Below are positions 61,214 to 64,000 of a stretch of 64,000 bases of DNA, piece after piece (the first letter of the stretch is position 1; the number at the start of each line of letters is the position of its first letter). Position numbers and translations under genes: made by a program. This stretch comes from Desulfobulbaceae bacterium BRH_c16a. Lineage in GTDB: Bacteria > Desulfobacterota > Desulfobulbia > Desulfobulbales > Desulfocapsaceae. The notes beneath the pieces were generated by a model, which saw only the letters and a list, made by a program, of their open reading frames with translations, did no database searches and was not told the DNA's origin. The DNA lies in the NCBI GenBank assembly GCA_000961725.1, contig LADS01000002.1:62001-126000 (forward strand), in the 5' to 3' direction.

Positions 61214-62464
61214 ATGAAAGACGTTGTCATCGTATCCGGATGCAGGACCGCTATCGGCGCATTCGGCGGAACCCTTCGTGACTTGAACGGTGCCATCCTG
61301 GCCGGCATTACCATGAAAGAAGCCATCCGGCGGGCCGGCATCGATCCGGTCCTGATCGACGATATTCGCTATGGCTGTTGCATGGAATCTCCGGACACCT
61401 TGAATGTTACCCGGGTCGGCTCGCTGCTGGCCGGCATTCCGGAATCCGTTACCTCCGTCACCATAAACCGGGTCTGCATCTCGGGCATGGAGGCAGTCAT
61501 CTCGGGCATGGCGATGATCCAGGCCGGGATGGCCGACATCATCCTGGCCGGCGGCACCGAGCATATGTCCAGCGTCCCCTATTCGGTTCCGGCGGCACGG
61601 TGGGGCTGCCGCCTCCAGGACCAGACCTTTGTCGATAATTTGATCCATGCCCTCCATTGCGGCTCCCACATCATCCCTCATCCCGAAGACGGTCCGGTCG
61701 ACGCCACTCGACCGCCCCTCAGCATGTTCGTCGGCAAACCCTATATCATGGGGCACACGGCGGAATTCATCGCCCAGCACCTTGGGATCACCAGGCAGGA
61801 GATGGACGAAGTCGCCCTGCGAAGCCACAATGAGGTTGAGCGCGCCACCCTGGACGGTTCCTTTGCCGAAGAGATTGTCCCGGTGGAGGTCCCCCAGAGA
61901 AAGAAAGCTCCCCTGATATTTAACAAAGACGAACACTTCCGCCCCGGCATGACCATGGATATGCTCCGTAAACTGCCGTTGGCCTTTGTCCCCGAAATCG
62001 GCACGGTGACGGCCGGCAACTCCAGCGGAATCAATGACGGCTCCACGGGCATGGTCATCATGTCGGCCGACAAGGCCAAAGAACTCGGCGTACAACCCAT
62101 AGCCAGGATCAAGGCAGTCGCCAGGGGCGGCTGTCACCCGTCGGTCATGGGGCTGTCGCCGGTCCCGGCTGTCCGCAACCTCCTCAACTCATCCGGCCTG
62201 GCCCTGTCGGATTTTGAGCTGATCGAGGTCAACGAGGCCTTTGCCGCCCAGTATCTGGGCTGTGAGAAAGAACTGGGTCTCAACCGCGAGATTACCAACG
62301 TCAACGGCTCGGGCATCGGCCTGGGACATCCGGTGGGCTCAACCGGGGCGCGGATCATGGTAACCCTGATGTATGCCATGAAAAATCGTGGAAAATCGCT
62401 CGGCCTTGCGACCCTGTGCGGCGGCGGTGGGGTTTCCATGGCATGTGCGATTGAAATGCTATAG
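61214..62464 (+). CDS. Thiolase (acetyl-CoA acetyltransferase)
   Basis: A 416-residue thiolase that joins or splits acyl-CoA with acetyl-CoA. The nucleophilic Cys is in NRVCISGMEAVISGMAMI, the catalytic His in NGSGIGLGHPVGSTGARI and the second Cys in LATLCGGGGVSMACAIEML; the NEAFA motif reads VNEAFAAQYLG. The length is a little above the usual 390-400. No other beta-oxidation or butyrate genes are adjacent, so the pathway is open. Confidence 0.93.
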   Translation: MKDVVIVSGCRTAIGAFGGTLRDLNGAILAGITMKEAIRRAGIDPVLIDDIRYGCCMESPDTLNVTRVGSLLAGIPESVTSVTINRVCISGMEAVISGMAMIQAGMADIILAGGTEHMSSVPYSVPAARWGCRLQDQTFVDNLIHALHCGSHIIPHPEDGPVDATRPPLSMFVGKPYIMGHTAEFIAQHLGITRQEMDEVALRSHNEVERATLDGSFAEEIVPVEVPQRKKAPLIFNKDEHFRPGMTMDMLRKLPLAFVPEIGTVTAGNSSGINDGSTGMVIMSADKAKELGVQPIARIKAVARGGCHPSVMGLSPVPAVRNLLNSSGLALSDFELIEVNEAFAAQYLGCEKELGLNREITNVNGSGIGLGHPVGSTGARIMVTLMYAMKNRGKSLGLATLCGGGGVSMACAIEML

Positions 62465-62542
62465 GTCGGAGATACAAGGTGTATTTCACCGCTGGTAGAC
62501 AATAAACTTGACTTTAGATCAACTTTTAATATACGTTTCTAT

Positions 62543-62671
62543 ATGCCGAAATTCGATCCTGCAACACAGCTCTCCAGCAAAGATGCATCTGAACTTATTC
62601 TTGAGGTCGTGGAAAACGGAGAGTTGATCTTGAATGTATCTGCGGTTCAAATAGTGACCGGGGTGGAATAT
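62543..62671 (+). pseudogene. Possible remnant of a toxin gene before the antitoxin
   Basis: The 43 codons upstream of and in frame with the MqsA-like gene read MPKFDPATQLSSKDASELILEVVENGELIL..., which resembles the opening of short toxin-like proteins (DUF4258 type) usually encoded before YgiT-type zinc-finger antitoxins. The rest of such a protein (about 60-80 residues) is missing. It may be an internal deletion that fused both genes, or an unusual N-terminal extension of the antitoxin. Confidence 0.3.
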
Positions 62672-63196
62672 ATGGAAAATTGTTACAGTTGCGGAAAACC
62701 GATGAGGGTAATCAAGGACCAGCCTTATACCTATGATGAATGCGGCCTTGACGTGGTTCTGCACGGAATAACTCAATACCACTGCGAAAGTTGTGGCGAA
62801 CATTTTGCCGCAATTCCAAGCCCTATGAAACTGCACAGGATTATTGGCATTCATATTTGCACGGAAAACAAAAGCCTCTTGCTTTCAGCAGAGATAACAT
62901 TTCTTCGCAAGGAGTTGAGGTTAAAAGCAAAAGATTTCGCCAAAACTCTTGGTGTGACCGCCGAGGCAGTATCGAGATGGGAAAACGGCAAAGCGAGGAT
63001 TGGCGAAGGGCACGATAGGCTGTTGAGATCAATTTATCTCATGGCAACAAACGATGCGCACGATAACCATGAGTGCAACATACTTGATATATTCCAGGGC
63101 CTTCCATTGAAACGGAAAGAGATCAAGACGCCCCATCAGATTAATTTCAACCCCCAGGAATGGCTTAAACAAGGGCCCGCCTCCTGTTCCTGCTGA
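62672..63196 (+). CDS. MqsA/YgiT-type zinc-finger and XRE helix-turn-helix antitoxin-like protein
   Basis: A 174-residue protein. The N-terminal zinc finger has two Cys pairs (C4/C7 in CYSCGK and C38/C41 in CESCGE). An XRE helix-turn-helix follows: FLRKELRLKAKDFAKTLGVTAEAVSRWENGKARIG. This is the layout of MqsA antitoxins, which bind their toxin with the zinc domain and repress their operon with the HTH. ATG 62672 follows GGGGTGGA. No intact toxin gene is adjacent, and the C-terminal tail (about 55 residues) is longer than usual. Confidence 0.8.
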   Translation: MENCYSCGKPMRVIKDQPYTYDECGLDVVLHGITQYHCESCGEHFAAIPSPMKLHRIIGIHICTENKSLLLSAEITFLRKELRLKAKDFAKTLGVTAEAVSRWENGKARIGEGHDRLLRSIYLMATNDAHDNHECNILDIFQGLPLKRKEIKTPHQINFNPQEWLKQGPASCSC

Positions 63197-63214
63197 CCAG
63201 GAGGTTGTCCGAGA

Positions 63215-63364
63215 ATGCCCATTTCCCCCATATCTTCATCCGAAGCAGCCGTCTATCGGCTGGCGGGCCTGATCGATGCTCGTCTGGCGATGCTGGATAG
63301 GCGGAAAAGTACATTTTCTCATAGCAATCCCTGTTCTGCAGGTGGTATCCTATCCTCTAGATGA
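63215..63364 (+). CDS. Small open reading frame of 49 codons, unknown
   Basis: The frame begins MPISPISSSEAAVYRLAGL with AGGAGG (63199-63204) about ten bases upstream, and ends 30 bp before the XdhC-type gene. No family is recognised. It may be a small protein or a truncated gene. Confidence 0.25.
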   Translation: MPISPISSSEAAVYRLAGLIDARLAMLDRRKSTFSHSNPCSAGGILSSR

Positions 63365-63393
63365 ATTTTAATTAGCGCCCTGAGGAAAATTAT

Positions 63394-64000
63394 ATGCTGA
63401 CGATTCTGAATAATCTCCGCGCTTGCCTGGCGCAGGACCAGATGGCAGTCATGTGCACCATAGTCGAAAGCAGCGGCTCGGCGCCGCGCGGGTCAGGAGC
63501 CAGGATGCTGGTCTGCGGCAATGACCGGCTCTTCGGGACCATCGGCGGCGGCGAGCTGGAGGGACGGACTCTCGCCAAGGCAAGAGAACTTCTGCGGGGC
63601 GGGCCTGGCCATGCCCTGCTGCGTTTTGATCTCACCTCACTCCAGGCCGCCATCGGTGGGATGATCTGCGGCGGTGCCGTACAAATCCTTCTGCAGCGTC
63701 TGGAACCTGAGAGTGAGACTGTAGATTTTTTCCAGGATATGGCCGAGTCCCTGGACCAGGGAAAATCTCCGGTCCTCCTGACGATGATGCCGCAAAACCA
63801 TTCGCCCCAGCTTCTGATGTATGTTGCCGGCAACCGTCTGCCGGCTCTGCCGCCCGAACTTCTCGCCGAATTGCTCAGCCGGACAGGCAAAACCTCCATG
63901 CCCTTCTGCCTTCTGCATGGCGAGACGAAGCTGCACGCCGAACCCCTGAGCCGCCCTCTCAGGCTCCATCTCGCAGGTGCCGGCCATGTCTCCCTGGCAA
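63394..64000 (+). CDS. XdhC/CoxF-family protein (3' end outside window)
   Basis: The frame from ATG 63394, preceded by GAGGAAAA, is open to the right edge (202 residues). It carries the XdhC hallmark SSGSAPRGSGARMLV...LFGTIGGGELEGRTLAKA and MICGGAVQILLQ, and the last visible residues LHLAGAGHVSLA match the start of the C-terminal Rossmann domain. XdhC proteins insert the sulfurated molybdenum cofactor into xanthine dehydrogenase-type enzymes. A molybdoenzyme gene may follow outside the window; this also fits the molybdate control genes at the other end. Confidence 0.88.
   Translation, partial: MLTILNNLRACLAQDQMAVMCTIVESSGSAPRGSGARMLVCGNDRLFGTIGGGELEGRTLAKARELLRGGPGHALLRFDLTSLQAAIGGMICGGAVQILLQRLEPESETVDFFQDMAESLDQGKSPVLLTMMPQNHSPQLLMYVAGNRLPALPPELLAELLSRTGKTSMPFCLLHGETKLHAEPLSRPLRLHLAGAGHVSLA

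Overview
The window looks like part of the chromosome of a Gram-negative anaerobe of the Desulfobacterota (former Deltaproteobacteria, sulfate-reducer lineage). Reasons: a TunR-type tungstate/molybdate regulator next to a MOT1 permease and a TauE/SafE (TSUP) permease; an EF-G of the spirochaete/planctomycete/deltaproteobacterial type; rubrerythrin behind a Fur-like box; a pyruvate kinase with the extra C-terminal phosphohistidine-like domain; and many PAS/histidine-kinase proteins, one with a two-CW Cys module. No rRNA, tRNA, CRISPR array, prophage or complete insertion sequence was seen. Both ends are cut inside genes: an outer-membrane barrel protein on the left and an XdhC-family gene on the right.

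Layout. 1-4.4 kb: tail of a barrel protein, then tunR, a convergent MOT1 permease and a divergent TSUP permease whose shared upstream region holds two operator-like sites of the same geometry. 4.4-6.7 kb: a scar of gene fragments (start of a nitronate-monooxygenase-like gene, a 5'-truncated PPK2 and a glutamate decarboxylase fragment) around an intact Fic protein with its own operator array. 6.8-9.8 kb: a PhnD-like lipoprotein coupled to a histidine kinase. 10-16 kb: a TetR-controlled efflux operon laid out like E. coli cecR-ybhGFSR. 16.1-21 kb: a lipoprotein, then three leftward signalling genes. 21.2-24.3 kb: RtcB, a nested palindromic repeat, PdxH and a Tim44-domain protein.

24.3-34.3 kb: B12-type radical SAM protein, EamA transporter, GT4 glycosyltransferase, FKBP isomerase, pyruvate kinase behind a strong hairpin, a flavoprotein, a zinc-ribbon/trypsin-like protease, ArfB and a flavin reductase. 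34.3-45.4 kb: DEAD-box helicase, a YprB-like nuclease, an MBL-fold hydrolase, an HDOD protein, a eukaryotic-type HisA, a RecA/KaiC-like ATPase, EF-G, rubrerythrin, a lipoprotein and an alkyltransferase-like (ATL) protein. 45.5-49.8 kb: a leftward PAS/kinase/receiver cluster in which the kinase 5' end is out of frame at an A9 run and the receiver-PAS protein has no output domain.

50-55.6 kb: a rightward operon with a polar amino acid ABC importer (binding protein, permease, ATPase, second permease) followed by a GlcD-like oxidase and an aminotransferase, which suggests uptake and deamination of an amino acid. 55.7-64 kb: a mixed region with an AT-richer HNH endonuclease, a methyltransferase, topoisomerase III, a DUF3011 protein, a GNAT acetyltransferase, a thiolase, a MqsA-like antitoxin with only a remnant in the toxin position, and the start of an XdhC-family gene.

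The signals most worth pursuing are the paired TunR-like operators, the gene-fragment scar around Fic, the A9 frameshift in the kinase, the nested palindrome at 22.5 kb and the eukaryotic-type HisA. All functional names come from reading motifs in the translations; no database search was run.
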